Source: MPNP01 sp026710155 (GTDB lineage Bacteria; Pseudomonadota; Alphaproteobacteria; Rhodobacterales; Rhodobacteraceae). From it: 64,000 nt of DNA. Position numbers and translations under genes: made by a program. The notes under the pieces were generated by a model. The model was not told where the DNA came from and ran no database searches. It worked only from the letters and a program-made list of their open reading frames with translations. Below, piece by piece: positions 8,464-18,482 of the stretch. Numbering within the stretch: the stretch's first letter is position 1; each line of letters begins with the position of its first letter. Where the stretch lies: the NCBI GenBank assembly GCA_965200885.1, contig OZ241737.1:1860001-1924000 (forward strand), given 5' to 3'.

Positions 8464-8580
8464 TACTTGGACCTAATGCCAAATTGCATGGTACCCTCAC
8501 CCATTGCATGGGCTACGACCTCGTTCAGGGACTGGATCAACCCGTCCTCGAATTCCGTAATTTTTCTTCCTTGCAAACGG
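8464..8580 (-). pseudogene. HTH-type antitoxin/regulator N-terminal relic, copy 1
   Basis: A minus-strand fragment, GRKITEFEDGLIQSLNEVVAHA, ending at a stop at 8464. It resembles the N-terminal tail that precedes the HTH domain in HigA/NadS-like antitoxins (F...L.QSL.EA..HA.G). A second relic with the same pattern lies at 63322-63585. The DNA-binding domain is missing. Confidence 0.4.
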
Positions 8581-8719
8581 GCTTGTCCAGCTTTTTGACA
8601 ATTTAACAATAGAATGGATAAACCATGAAATAACCCAATGGGTCATTAATTTAAAGATGCTTTACATATTTTTTCTGCATATACATAGCAGTTTGTAATA
8701 CTATTTCATAAAAGTAACC

Positions 8720-9549
8720 GTAACTATTCAGGTATGAAAACAATCAACATATGGATCATTGCCCTTGTGGATGTTGCCATTTTGAAAGCCGGCCTCGACC
8801 AAGGTCTTGCAGGCAAACCGTCCAAAGCCGGAAAGGATTGCGGGCATTGGATGTGGCCGACAATCCGCTGTCCGGATTTTGATGCAGGCAAGTGAAGTCA
8901 TGCGGTTCTATTCCCGCAACAGGGGATGTGCAGTCCCTGCCCGGGATCATTGCTGCCAGAGATGTCTGCGTGGAATTGGAACAGACCATAGCTAGACGGG
9001 CCGAGTTGATATCCGGCCTTGAACGCCGTCTTGGCCTGAACGGCTGAAAGGGAAAGACACGGCGCCGTTCCGACGTGCCTGACCATGTCGTGAACCATTT
9101 CCCCTCCAGCTGCACCCATTGCGGCCACGCGCTGGTTGAGGGGATGTCGTAACCGGTGGAGAGAAGCCGGGTCCAGGACATACCAAAACCGTCCCCCATG
9201 GTTGTTGTGGACCACATTGCCCATGGCTGTGCATGCTCCCATTGCCAACTGGAAATCAGGGCTCCTTTTCCCGTCGGGTGCCGCGGACCTGGGGAGCATG
9301 TCGGGAAGGCGGTGGTCCATGCTCGGGCTGGAACATGCTAGACACGCTTCGTCGGTCGTCCCCGGAACTTGAGGTGGACCTCCCCATCCAGACACCGGGA
9401 TAGGACCTTTCCGGATTGCCGGGGAAATCATGAACCTGCGACAAGCGACCATCACCATATGAACCATTTTGGCATTGATGGTGCCATTGCATTGGCTGGC
9501 ATTCCTGCTTAAACTGCTATTGAAACCTAAAGGATACCTGAATAGTTAC
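8720..9549 (+). mobile_element. IS66-family element, internally deleted relic
   Basis: Bounded by perfect 16-bp inverted repeats (8720-8735 GTAACTATTCAGGTAT; 9534-9549 its complement), which begin GTAA as IS66 ends do. No 8-bp target duplication is visible. Inside, one frame with stops reads LERRLGLN (about 9018-9041), PDHVVNHFPSSCTHCGHAL, then VQDIPKPSPMVVVDHIAHGC and CSHC, which is the zinc-finger region of IS66 TnpC. At 830 bp it is far shorter than a full IS66 (about 2.5 kb), so most of the transposase is gone. It is GC-rich against its surroundings. The long minus-strand ORFs here are by-products. Confidence 0.75.
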
Positions 9550-9828
9550 GATTTTTTATCCAAACGCAGGAAATTGATGTCACAGAAGGTCCAAGAGTGG
9601 TTTAGTGCTTTGTAATTCCCGTTATTAAATAGTTGGAATGGTATTAGTTGAAAGGTATCAAAACAATCTATCAAAGATGGGATGTCACACTACAATCAAA
9701 ATATCGCTTATAGGTTATTTTGAAGTTGAATTGGTTTTAATTGGTAGGATTAGGACGGGGGTCTTAACTTTTCTGACAATTGATCTCACATAGAGGATGT
9801 TAAACTGTAGAGAAAAATTCGGAATTCA
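9550..9828. other. Intergenic region before gltX
   Basis: AT-rich DNA between the IS66 relic and gltX. I see no gene; it should hold the gltX promoter. Confidence 0.4.
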
Positions 9829-11160
9829 ATGACCATCACAAGATTTGCACCATCACCAACAGGGATACTCCATATTGGCAATATCCGTACAGCACTGTTT
9901 AACTTTTTGTTGGCAAGGAGGGATAATGGCAAGTTTGTCCTGAGGCTGGATGATACTGACCAGATACGTTCCAAGCAGGAGTTCGTAGATGCAATATACC
10001 AGGATTTGGAGTGGCTGGGTCTTGAATGGGATAAGGTGGAGCGACAGTCCAAAAGGCTGGACAGATACACGGAAAAAGCCTCACAACTTATCCAATCCGG
10101 TGATTTATACGAATGTTTTGAAAGTCCTGAAGAATTGGACTTGAAACGGAAACTTCAACTCAAGCTGGGCAAGCCACCCGTTTATGACAGGGAGTCCCTG
10201 AAGCTAAGTGAAGAAGAAAAACAAGACAAACGTCACAAAGCGAATGGGTACTGGAGATTTAAACTGGCGCAAAAGGAAGTTTTCTGGAAGGATGGCATAC
10301 AAGGTGAAGTTACCATCAATACCTCAAACGTTTCAGATCCGGTTCTGATTAGGGCTGATGGGCTTTTTCTATATACATTCGCTTCCGTTGTAGATGACTT
10401 GGATTTTGGGATAACGCATATCGTGAGGGGTGATGATCACCTTACCAACACGGCAACCCAAATAGAAATAATGACAGCCTTTGGATTTACCCATCCTGAA
10501 TTTTTTCACCATTCACTATTGGTTGGAAAAAAGGGAGAACCCCTTGCCAAAAGGCTCGGCGATCTTTCAATCAGGGAGTTGAGGGAAAATGGAATCGAAC
10601 CCGAAGCCATTCTTTCCCAACTGGCCTTTCTTGGTTCATCCATTCCAGTCAATCTGAAACTGAATCTGGAGGAAATACTTGCTTCCTTTTCGTTGGAAAG
10701 TTTCAGTGGGAATCCAACGAAATTTGATGAGCAGCAACTGGTTGGATTAACGTCGGATTACTTCAGAAACATACCCTATGATGTAATTGAGGGTAGGGTG
10801 ATTGAATTGGGAATTCCCAAGTCGGATGGTGAAAGATTTTGGGAAGTGGTCAAGGGAAATATCAAAACCATCGCCGAAATCAAGGGATGGTGGAAGGTTT
10901 TGAATCAGGAAATTGATCCAGTAATCAAACCAGAAGACAGGGAATTTGTTGAACTTGCCATTTCCTTGCTGCCGGAATTTCCTTTTGACTTGAATACCTG
11001 GAAGAATTGGGTGGAAGACCTGAAATTGAAAACCGACAGAAAAGGTGGAAGATTGTTCCTGCCGCTTAGATTGGCTATCACTGGCAAATCAAGTGGTCCG
11101 GAAATGCAATCGGTTTTGGCTTTGTTAAGAGTGCCTCCCATAATCAAAATTCAAAGATGA
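9829..11160 (+). CDS. gltX: Glutamate--tRNA ligase
   Basis: Charges tRNA with glutamate in the cytoplasm. 443 residues, a normal bacterial GluRS length. Class I signatures: FAPSPTGILHIGNIRTA (HIGH-like, residues 6-22) and LAKRLGDLS (KMSKS-like, about 239-247). The linker has IVRGDDHLTNTATQI, and the C-terminal anticodon-binding part ends LRLAITGKSSGP...LALLRVPPI. Alphaproteobacteria often hold two GluRS paralogues, one of which can misacylate tRNA-Gln for the amidotransferase route; which this is cannot be told here. The ATG at 9829 starts at the first beta-strand, so the start is secure. Confidence 0.96.
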   Translation: MTITRFAPSPTGILHIGNIRTALFNFLLARRDNGKFVLRLDDTDQIRSKQEFVDAIYQDLEWLGLEWDKVERQSKRLDRYTEKASQLIQSGDLYECFESPEELDLKRKLQLKLGKPPVYDRESLKLSEEEKQDKRHKANGYWRFKLAQKEVFWKDGIQGEVTINTSNVSDPVLIRADGLFLYTFASVVDDLDFGITHIVRGDDHLTNTATQIEIMTAFGFTHPEFFHHSLLVGKKGEPLAKRLGDLSIRELRENGIEPEAILSQLAFLGSSIPVNLKLNLEEILASFSLESFSGNPTKFDEQQLVGLTSDYFRNIPYDVIEGRVIELGIPKSDGERFWEVVKGNIKTIAEIKGWWKVLNQEIDPVIKPEDREFVELAISLLPEFPFDLNTWKNWVEDLKLKTDRKGGRLFLPLRLAITGKSSGPEMQSVLALLRVPPIIKIQR

Positions 11161-11421
11161 TCAATTTTGTCAACAAGGTTCTTTGCGTTAGTGGATGAAA
11201 GAAGTATTCTTCGATGATTTGGTAAATTGAAAACATTCATCAAGAAATTAGCCTTGTCCAGCCTTTGGGTATTTCGAAGCCCATAAAGAAATCCATGGAT
11301 TGGCAAGTTACAAACCATTGTATTTTTGTAGATTTTTATAGATTACTTTACCCATTTAGAAATTTTTATTTTCCGAGTATCATTTAAGAAGCAAGAAAAT
11401 AAAATTTAACAAGCATGGTTT

Positions 11422-12552
11422 ATGAATCTGAATAAAACACCCCTAAATGAATTCCACAAGAAGTTGGGTGCCAAGATGGTTCCGTTTGCAGGATTTGAAA
11501 TGCCTGTAAATTATCCCTTGGGAACAATCAAGGAACATATCCATACCCGTACCGATACCGGCGTGTTCGACGTAAGTCATATGGGGCAGATTGCCATCTA
11601 TCCCAAAGACGGTGAAACCGTAAACGATATTGCGAATCATCTTGAAACACTCCTGCCCATTGATTTGGTCGATCTTGATTATGGAAGACAAAAATATGCC
11701 CTTTTCACGACTGAATCAGGAGGAATTATTGATGACATAATGATAACCAAGAAACAGGATTTTATTTTCCTAGTTGTCAATGCAGCCAACAAGCAGGAAG
11801 ATTTCGATTATCTCCAATCCACCATTGGTTCAAGATGTGAGATAGTAGAATTGGCGGACAGATCACTTTTGGCAATACAGGGGCCAAAGGCAGCAACCAT
11901 TTTATCACAATTGCTACCTGAAACATACGAAATGAGGTTTCTTGATGTAATGGAATTGGAATCCGAGTTTGGTAATTTATGGATTTCCCGATCCGGTTAT
12001 ACTGGTGAGGATGGCTTCGAAATATCCCTATGTTCAAAAAAAACAGCCAAGTTTGCTGAAAGGCTTCTGACTTTCAAGGATATTGAGTTTATCGGTCTGG
12101 CAGCCCGGGATACCTTAAGGCTTGAAGCGGGGTTATGCCTTCATGGGAATGAAATTGATAAAACCACCTCGGTTATCGAGGCAGGATTATGGTGGTCAGT
12201 TTCCAAGGCAAGACGTGCCGGAAACATCAGGCAGGGAGGATTTCCGGGGTATGATAGTCTAAATGCCCAGCTCAGGGACGGCATTGATAGAATGCTGGTG
12301 GGCCTTAAACCCCTGGGCCGCATGCCGATCAGGGGAGGAAATAGAATATACAATCATGAAACGGATGGTGATGAAGTGGGACAGGTAACTTCTGGCGGCT
12401 ATGGCGCAACAATCCAGGGTCCAATAGCAATGGGTTATGTAAATGCCGAAATGGTAAGGAAGAATCCTATCCTTTACTGTGAGGGTAGAAAATCAAGAAT
12501 TCCATTGAATATTCAATTGAGAACATTTGTCAGGAACAAGTTTAAATATTAG
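11422..12552 (+). CDS. gcvT: Glycine cleavage system T protein (aminomethyltransferase)
   Basis: Transfers the methylene of lipoyl-bound aminomethyl to tetrahydrofolate and releases ammonia. 376 residues, family-typical. Visible: TPLNEFHKKLGAKMVPFAGFEMPV at the N-terminus (read from LNKTPL), GVFDVSHMGQI, SRSGYTGEDGFE, ARDTLRLEAGLCLHGNE and the C-terminal GQVTSGGYGA. First gene of a three-gene operon: gcvH starts 15 bases after its stop. I looked for a glycine riboswitch in the 261 bases upstream and see none. Confidence 0.97.
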   Translation: MNLNKTPLNEFHKKLGAKMVPFAGFEMPVNYPLGTIKEHIHTRTDTGVFDVSHMGQIAIYPKDGETVNDIANHLETLLPIDLVDLDYGRQKYALFTTESGGIIDDIMITKKQDFIFLVVNAANKQEDFDYLQSTIGSRCEIVELADRSLLAIQGPKAATILSQLLPETYEMRFLDVMELESEFGNLWISRSGYTGEDGFEISLCSKKTAKFAERLLTFKDIEFIGLAARDTLRLEAGLCLHGNEIDKTTSVIEAGLWWSVSKARRAGNIRQGGFPGYDSLNAQLRDGIDRMLVGLKPLGRMPIRGGNRIYNHETDGDEVGQVTSGGYGATIQGPIAMGYVNAEMVRKNPILYCEGRKSRIPLNIQLRTFVRNKFKY

Positions 12553-12567
12553 TCAAGGAGGTCAAAA

Positions 12568-12927
12568 ATGAAGTACACCGAGGATCATGAATGGGTTCGC
12601 AAGGAAGGGGATTTATTCACAATCGGTATAACTGTGTATGCGGCATCGGAATTGGGTGATGTGGTCTATGTGGATCTGCCGGAAGAAGGAGATCAATTTT
12701 CTGTCGGTGATGATGTTGCCGTTATCGAAAGCGTCAAGGCGGCATCAGAAATTATTTCACCTCTGGCCGGAACAATTGTAGAAATCAACGAGGAATTGAT
12801 GGAAAATCCGAGTTTGGTCAATGATGATCCAATTGAAAAAGGCTGGTTTTACAAAATGGAGGCAGATAAGCCTAGTGAATTTGAAAACCTTATGTCGGAA
12901 AAAGAATATCAGGAATTGATTTCATGA
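12568..12927 (+). CDS. gcvH: Glycine cleavage system H protein
   Basis: The lipoyl carrier that shuttles the aminomethyl group between the P, T and L proteins. 119 residues. The lipoyl-lysine is K57 in VIESVKAASEI, within the beta-hairpin of a biotinyl/lipoyl fold. The start has an excellent AGGAGG six bases upstream. Its stop overlaps the gcvP start (ATGA), so translation is coupled. No lipoyl-attachment or dihydrolipoamide dehydrogenase gene is in the window. Confidence 0.97.
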   Translation: MKYTEDHEWVRKEGDLFTIGITVYAASELGDVVYVDLPEEGDQFSVGDDVAVIESVKAASEIISPLAGTIVEINEELMENPSLVNDDPIEKGWFYKMEADKPSEFENLMSEKEYQELIS

Positions 12928-15773
12928 AATCTGAACAAGCCTATGATCCCTATGACTTTGCCAAACTCAGACATGTTGGACCTTCGGTCAAGGAAATAGA
13001 AGAGATGCTCGAAGTGGTCGGCCATAAAAGCCTTGACCACTTGATTGAAGCAGTATTGCCAAAAAGATTGAGGGACCTTCATCTGGGAGATGATCCTCTA
13101 GCGGATTTGGGGAATCCATTAACGGAAGCCGAACTCCCGGAAGTGCTTCAAGAACTCATCGGTGAAAATAAAACCTTTACTTCACTCATAGGCATGGGGT
13201 TCCATGGTACGGTTACCCCTCCGGTCATCACCAGAAACATATTGGAGAATCCAGCCTGGTATACGGCATATACCCCTTATCAACCCGAAATCAGTCAGGG
13301 CAGGCTTGAGGTTCTGTTGAATTTTCAAACCATTGTCAGCGATTTGACCGGTCTTGACTGTGCCAACGCTTCATTGCTGGATGAAGCAAGTGCTGGCGCT
13401 GAAGCCATGGCGATGGCATACAGAATTTCTCGCTCGAAAAGCAACAGGTTCTTTATTGGTTCCTGGTGCCATCCCCAAACCAAGGCAGTCATCAGAACAA
13501 GAGCCAGGCCTTTGGGAATTGAAATTGTTGAAGGTTGCCCTTTTGAGGATTTGAAACCGAGTGAAGTGTTTGGTGCTATTTTCCAATATCCCGGCACCTA
13601 CGGCAACCTGTCGGATTACTCCAGTCTTGCCGAAGAATTGAAAAAATCCAAGGCCATTGCAATTTTTGCAACCGATCTCATGGCCCTGACACTCTTGAAG
13701 GAACCTGCAGCTTTTGGGGCAGATATTTGTATCGGCTCAACCCAACGCTTGGGGATGCCACTTGGATTTGGCGGTCCTCATGCTGCGTTCATTGCAACAA
13801 CCATGAAATATGTCCGCCAATTACCAGGTCGAATTGTTGGAGTGTCAAAGGATTCTCGTGGCAATACCGCATTGAGACTGGCGCTTCAGACCAGGGAGCA
13901 GCATATCAGAAGGCAAAAGGCCACATCAAACATATGTACAGCCCAGGTACTTCCTGCCGTTGTTGCAAGCTTGTATGGTGTACTCCATGGCCCAATTGGC
14001 TTGAAGGCAATTGCACGTGGCATTCATGAACGTACGGTTTGGCTGGCCAAGAAACTTGAAAGTAATGGCTACCGGGTAAATCATGAAGTATTCTTTGATA
14101 CCTTGTCTGTTCAGGCTGGAGATGCTTCATCAATCATGGGGCAGGGCTTGGACAATGAGATCAATTTCAGAAAAATCGATGCAGGTACTATTGGGCTTTC
14201 ACTTGATGAAACCACTACATCGGACGTTCTCCTAAGAGTATGTAAATCCTTTGGGATAGAGGTTGACACGAAAGAATTGCAAACATTGGATACGGCAAGC
14301 CTCAATGCCATTCCATCCGAATATGTCCGCAACACGGAATTCATGCAAAACCCGGTTTTCAACATGAACCGTTCCGAGGCTGCCATGACCAGGTATATCA
14401 GACAACTGGCCGACCGCGACCTGGCTTTGGACCGAACCATGATTCCACTCGGTTCCTGCACCATGAAATTGAATGCAACTGCGGAAATGGCTCCAATCAC
14501 CCAGCCACAATTTACCAACATCCATCCTTATGCTCCCGAAGAGCAGGTAGGCGGTTACCGGAATTTAATTGACGATCTTTGTCGAAAACTTTGCCTGATT
14601 AGTGGTTTTGACGGTTTTTCGGTCCAGCCCAACTCTGGGGCTCAGGGCGAGTTCGCTGGCCTGATGGCAATCAAGGGGTATCACCAGAGCATTGGTGAGG
14701 GCCAAAGAGATATCGTTCTCATTCCTAAGTCGGCGCATGGAACCAATGCCGCTTCGGCCGTCCTAGCTGGTCTGAAAGTCATCGAAATTGATAGCAATGA
14801 CGATGGAACCATCGATGTCAACCACATGAAAACCCTTGTTGGGGAAAAGGCTGAAAATATTTCGGCCGTAATGATCACCTACCCTTCGACTCATGGCGTA
14901 TTCGAAGGTTCAATCACTGAGGTTTGCCAATTGATTCATGAAGTTGGTGGCCAGGTCTACATGGATGGAGCAAATTTCAATGCCATGGTTGGTATCCTCC
15001 GACCAGGTGATATTGGTGTTGATGTTTCCCATTTGAATCTGCACAAGACCTTTTGCATTCCGCATGGTGGAGGTGGACCCGGAGTTGGACCGATTGGGGT
15101 GAAATCACATTTGATTCCCTTCCTGCCTGGTAACCCCCTGAAAGGTGATGGTTCAGGAGCAGTCAGTTCAACGGAATTTGGTTCAGCCCTGGTCTTGGTA
15201 ATTTCCTGGGCCTATATCGAACTGATGGCCGGCAAGGGTTTGGCGCTGGCTACCAAACTCGCCATATTGAATGCCAATTACCTGGCCACGAGACTTCGCG
15301 AGAAATACAATATTTGCTATTCCGGCAATGAGGGTCTGGTTGCCCATGAATGCATCGTTGATACCAGGGCTTCAATCGAGGGAACCGATCTGGTTATTGA
15401 TGATATTGCCAAGAGATTGATTGATAATGGTTTCCATCCACCAACCATGAGTTTCCCGGTGGCAGGGACGTTAATGGTTGAACCGACCGAGTCGGAACCA
15501 AAGGCAGAATTGGATCGCTTTATCAATGCCATGCTGGCCATAGCAGATGAAATCCAGGCTGTAAAGGATGGTACCATGGATAGTGAGAACAATCCATTGA
15601 CAAATGCACCTCATACCTTAGATGATTTGATAGGTGATTGGGATAGGCCTTATACGAGGGAAGAGGGGTGTTTGCCAATTGGAGCATTCCGACCAGATCG
15701 GTACTGGTCGCCAGTCAACAGGGTCGATAATGTATTCGGAGACAGAAACCTGATTTGCACAAGGAATTTCTAG
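12924..15773 (+). CDS. gcvP: Glycine dehydrogenase (decarboxylating), P protein
   Basis: PLP enzyme that decarboxylates glycine and passes the aminomethyl group to GcvH. 949 residues: the fused single-chain form (N-terminal GcvPA-like half and C-terminal GcvPB-like half), as usual in Proteobacteria. Markers: RHVGPS near the start, GFHGTVTPPVI, YQPEISQGRLE, LALQTREQHIRRQKATSNICTAQ (split across the middle of the first half), MIPLGSCTMKLN, and HLNLHKTFCIPHGGGGPG, which carries the PLP lysine. It overlaps gcvH by four bases. Last gene of the operon; tRNA-Ala begins 24 bases after its stop. Confidence 0.97.
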   Translation: MKSEQAYDPYDFAKLRHVGPSVKEIEEMLEVVGHKSLDHLIEAVLPKRLRDLHLGDDPLADLGNPLTEAELPEVLQELIGENKTFTSLIGMGFHGTVTPPVITRNILENPAWYTAYTPYQPEISQGRLEVLLNFQTIVSDLTGLDCANASLLDEASAGAEAMAMAYRISRSKSNRFFIGSWCHPQTKAVIRTRARPLGIEIVEGCPFEDLKPSEVFGAIFQYPGTYGNLSDYSSLAEELKKSKAIAIFATDLMALTLLKEPAAFGADICIGSTQRLGMPLGFGGPHAAFIATTMKYVRQLPGRIVGVSKDSRGNTALRLALQTREQHIRRQKATSNICTAQVLPAVVASLYGVLHGPIGLKAIARGIHERTVWLAKKLESNGYRVNHEVFFDTLSVQAGDASSIMGQGLDNEINFRKIDAGTIGLSLDETTTSDVLLRVCKSFGIEVDTKELQTLDTASLNAIPSEYVRNTEFMQNPVFNMNRSEAAMTRYIRQLADRDLALDRTMIPLGSCTMKLNATAEMAPITQPQFTNIHPYAPEEQVGGYRNLIDDLCRKLCLISGFDGFSVQPNSGAQGEFAGLMAIKGYHQSIGEGQRDIVLIPKSAHGTNAASAVLAGLKVIEIDSNDDGTIDVNHMKTLVGEKAENISAVMITYPSTHGVFEGSITEVCQLIHEVGGQVYMDGANFNAMVGILRPGDIGVDVSHLNLHKTFCIPHGGGGPGVGPIGVKSHLIPFLPGNPLKGDGSGAVSSTEFGSALVLVISWAYIELMAGKGLALATKLAILNANYLATRLREKYNICYSGNEGLVAHECIVDTRASIEGTDLVIDDIAKRLIDNGFHPPTMSFPVAGTLMVEPTESEPKAELDRFINAMLAIADEIQAVKDGTMDSENNPLTNAPHTLDDLIGDWDRPYTREEGCLPIGAFRPDRYWSPVNRVDNVFGDRNLICTRNF

Positions 15774-15797
15774 CAAAAGTCTTTGAATTGAATTTAT

Positions 15798-15873
15798 GGG
15801 GTCGTAGCTCAGTCGGGAGAGCGTGTCGTTCGCAATGACAAGGTCGGGGGTTCAATTCCCCCCGGCTCCACCA
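15798..15873 (+). tRNA. tRNA-Ala (anticodon CGC)
   Basis: 76 bases including an encoded CCA. The cloverleaf folds: acceptor GGGGTCG with CGGCTCC, D stem GCTC/GAGC, anticodon loop TTCGCAA (anticodon CGC), T stem GGGGG with loop TTCAATT and CCCCC. The third acceptor pair is G3-U70, the alanine identity element. It reads codon GCG. Confidence 0.95.
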
Positions 15874-16021
15874 AAGTTTAAGTACGATTATTTCCAAATG
15901 GTTACTTAAAAATCAACCCGCCCGGGTAATTGATTTCAAAAATCGGGCCGGCACCAGTTATTGACATACTGAAGTAAAAAAGTTATCAAGCCAACCTTTT
16001 AGTTTAAATGGATTGATTGCT

Positions 16022-16186
16022 GTGAACTTTATCAAATTAATAATAGGTTGTTTATTTATTTTTGTAGGGATGTATTTAGTGCTTCTTACAGAAACCGTTA
16101 CTTCGTTTGTAGTGCCTGGATTAGGTAAAATCGTGATTGGTACTGCAAGTGGTGTAGGTGTAGGTCTTTTAACCTCAAATGTCTGA
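16022..16186 (+). CDS. Possible small membrane protein
   Basis: A GTG-started ORF of 54 residues that could extend upstream to a TTG at 16013. It opens with a hydrophobic segment (FIKLIIGCLFIFVGMYLVLL) and ends in a glycine-rich hydrophobic tail (IVIGTASGVGVGLL), as in two-helix small membrane proteins. No clear ribosome site. The overlapping 80-residue minus-strand ORF has proline-rich, unlikely composition. Otherwise the gap between tRNA-Ala and pcaB holds nothing I can identify. Confidence 0.35.
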   Translation: MNFIKLIIGCLFIFVGMYLVLLTETVTSFVVPGLGKIVIGTASGVGVGLLTSNV

Positions 16187-16240
16187 AGCCAAGAAATCAC
16201 AAGTACAATTGTTTCTGGGTAAAAACATGAGTGTTTGTGT

Positions 16241-17278
16241 TTAACCGAAGCGTGTAATTGAGTTCAGAATTTTGTCAGTTACCTTGAGACTTTTTGAGGC
16301 AAGGGTACAGATTTGGGGAAAGAGAATCCATTCCAGGGTCCACATGGAACCAGATCTTTCCTGCTCGTGCATAAGTGATTGGTGCATGCCTGCTGTAAGT
16401 AGTGGTACATAATGGCCAAGGCTAACCAATAGTTCAGGTCCAATCGGATTTGATTTATGCGGCATGGCTGAAGAGGTGCCACCATCTTTGAATTCTATTT
16501 GGCTCATTTGGGACATCAAGGTCAAATCCTTACCGACTTTAGCCAAAATACCGACGAGATAACCACACCAATCTGAATAGTTGCAAAACAAGCTACGATC
16601 AGTCTGCCAACCAAACAGGGTAGTTTCCAAACCGAGTTCTTCGCCAACAATGGCTACTATTTCGGGTGCCCTTTCCCCCCATTCAGCCCTATTGCCAACA
16701 GGTCCAGCCAATTGCAACTTATACAAATGTGGCAGAGTGGCCTGCAAATTAATCAAAGGTTCCCCCCAGGAAATGATTCTGTCTCCAACAGTAATCATTT
16801 TGGCTGGCTGCATGCGGGTAAAACCTTGTAGCGGTTTGGAACCAAATTTTTTTTCCATTTTTTTCAATTTGAAAATTACTTCGCCAAGGCATCCATTAAA
16901 TATGTTGTTCAAATCTTCTAAAATCATTACCAGTGAGGTATCCATTAAATCCTGGCTGGTTGTTCCAAAATGAAAATCGGATGAATAAGGCTTACCTATC
17001 TTCTTCTTGAGTTGGCGAACATATCCGGGGACAGGTATTCCATCGACTTGAGTTGTCTTGATCAAGTCATCAATATCAGGTTCAAAATTCGAGATCGCTG
17101 AGATAATTTTATTATGGCTTGACTGAGTGATTTTACCAGTATGAAACAAGGCACTGGTCAGGGCAATTTCAAAATCGTTGAAATTATCCAGCATCCTGTC
17201 GGTTGAAAAAAGGGCTTCAGCTTCAGGCTCACCCAAAAGTGCTGTCAACAATCCCTTGTTGTAAGGATTATGGACCAT
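16241..17278 (-). CDS. pcaB: 3-carboxy-cis,cis-muconate cycloisomerase
   Basis: Converts 3-carboxymuconate to 4-carboxymuconolactone, the second step of protocatechuate breakdown. A fumarase/aspartase-superfamily fold; the signature GGTSSAMPHKSNPIGPE is present, with the earlier DFHFGTTSQDLMDTS region. 345 residues is at the short end of the family (about 350-450). Last gene in the operon, one base after pcaF. Neighbouring pca genes support the assignment over adenylosuccinate lyase. Confidence 0.93.
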   Translation of the reverse strand: MVHNPYNKGLLTALLGEPEAEALFSTDRMLDNFNDFEIALTSALFHTGKITQSSHNKIISAISNFEPDIDDLIKTTQVDGIPVPGYVRQLKKKIGKPYSSDFHFGTTSQDLMDTSLVMILEDLNNIFNGCLGEVIFKLKKMEKKFGSKPLQGFTRMQPAKMITVGDRIISWGEPLINLQATLPHLYKLQLAGPVGNRAEWGERAPEIVAIVGEELGLETTLFGWQTDRSLFCNYSDWCGYLVGILAKVGKDLTLMSQMSQIEFKDGGTSSAMPHKSNPIGPELLVSLGHYVPLLTAGMHQSLMHEQERSGSMWTLEWILFPQICTLASKSLKVTDKILNSITRFG

Positions 17279-17279
17279 C

Positions 17280-18482
17280 TTAAGCCGCCTCCAAGGCTAT
17301 GGCGATACCCTGTCCAACACCAATGCACATTGCCGCAATGGCATTCTTTTTCTTTTGATGAAACATTTCCAGGGCAGCAATCCCCGTAATTCTTGCTCCG
17401 GACATACCTAGGGGATGACCATAGGCAATGGCTCCGCCATTGGGGTTGATTCTAGGATCATCATCTTCAAGGTTCAGGTATCGTGTGGTAGCCAAACTTT
17501 GACTGGCAAACGCTTCATTGATCTCAATAACATCACATTTTTCAAGATTCAAATCAAATTTCCTGCAAAGCCTATTGATGGCATAGGCAGGTCCTATACC
17601 CATTATTCTGGGTTCCACCCCGATTGTACTACCCCCGACGATCCTGGCAATCGGATTTAACTTGAATTCATCAATTGCTCTTTCCGAAGCAAGCAAAAGT
17701 GCTGCCGCACCATCATTTACACCGGAAGAGTTACCTGCCGTTACCGTACCGCTTGATCGAAAGGGAGTCGGGAGCGATGATAGCTTCTCAAGGGAAGTCT
17801 GCCTTGGGTGTTCGTCAGAAGATATGACTAGTGGATCACCTTTTCTTTGAGGTGCGGAAACAGGGATGATTTCATCCTTGAGATAGCCCTTTTCAACAGA
17901 TTTTGAGGCTTTTTGTTGTGACCAAAGAGCAAATTTATCCTGATCTTCTCTGGAAATATTGAAATCCTCAGCAACATTTTCAGCTGTTTCAGGCATTGAA
18001 TCGGTTCCGTACAATTCTTCCATGACAGGATTGACAAAGCGCCATCCTATGGTTGTGTCATAGATCTCGGCATTTCTCCCAAAGGCCTGTGAAGATTTGG
18101 GTAAAACGAACGGTGCCCTCGACATGCTCTCTGTTCCCCCTGTCACGACCAGATCGGCTTCATTGGCCCTGATTTGTCTTGCTCCTATGAGAATCGCATC
18201 CATCCCGGAACCGCATAACCTGTTGATTGTTGTTCCGGGAACCGTATGAGGATACCCTGCCAGCAAAAGTCCCATTCTGGCTACGTTTCGATTGTCTTCT
18301 CCTGCTTGATTTGCGCATCCAATTATGACTTCGTCTATCCGGCTGTGATCCATATACGGGTTTTTGTCCAATATCTGTTTGAGTGTCAATGCACAGAGAT
18401 CGTCAGGTCGGATTGAGGATAATGAACCTCCAAACCTCCCGATTGGCGTTCGATTGTATGAACAAATGAACACCTCGGTCAT
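17280..18482 (-). CDS. pcaF: Beta-ketoadipyl-CoA thiolase
   Basis: Splits 3-oxoadipyl-CoA into acetyl-CoA and succinyl-CoA, the last step of the pathway. 400 residues of the thiolase fold. Catalytic residues: Cys in NRLCGSGMDA, His in GGAIAYGHPLG and Cys in CIGVGQG; NEAFASQSLA is also present. Its ATG overlaps the stop of the upstream CoA-transferase subunit by four bases. The generic acetyl-CoA acetyltransferase family looks similar; the operon context decides. Confidence 0.94.
   Translation of the reverse strand: MTEVFICSYNRTPIGRFGGSLSSIRPDDLCALTLKQILDKNPYMDHSRIDEVIIGCANQAGEDNRNVARMGLLLAGYPHTVPGTTINRLCGSGMDAILIGARQIRANEADLVVTGGTESMSRAPFVLPKSSQAFGRNAEIYDTTIGWRFVNPVMEELYGTDSMPETAENVAEDFNISREDQDKFALWSQQKASKSVEKGYLKDEIIPVSAPQRKGDPLVISSDEHPRQTSLEKLSSLPTPFRSSGTVTAGNSSGVNDGAAALLLASERAIDEFKLNPIARIVGGSTIGVEPRIMGIGPAYAINRLCRKFDLNLEKCDVIEINEAFASQSLATTRYLNLEDDDPRINPNGGAIAYGHPLGMSGARITGIAALEMFHQKKKNAIAAMCIGVGQGIAIALEAA

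Noticed and set aside
8898..9467. 189-residue minus-strand ORF in the IS66 relic
   Set aside because: The plus strand carries the recognisable IS66 zinc-finger peptide, so this is antisense to the relic.
11161..11421. Glycine riboswitch ahead of gcvT
   Set aside because: I looked for the paired conserved cores and found no convincing match.
15798..15900. Integration (att) site at tRNA-Ala
   Set aside because: No integrase and no repeated copy of the tRNA 3' end in the window.
15958..16200. 80-residue minus-strand ORF
   Set aside because: The plus-strand frame here is a more plausible hydrophobic protein; the minus one has no ribosome site or family signs.
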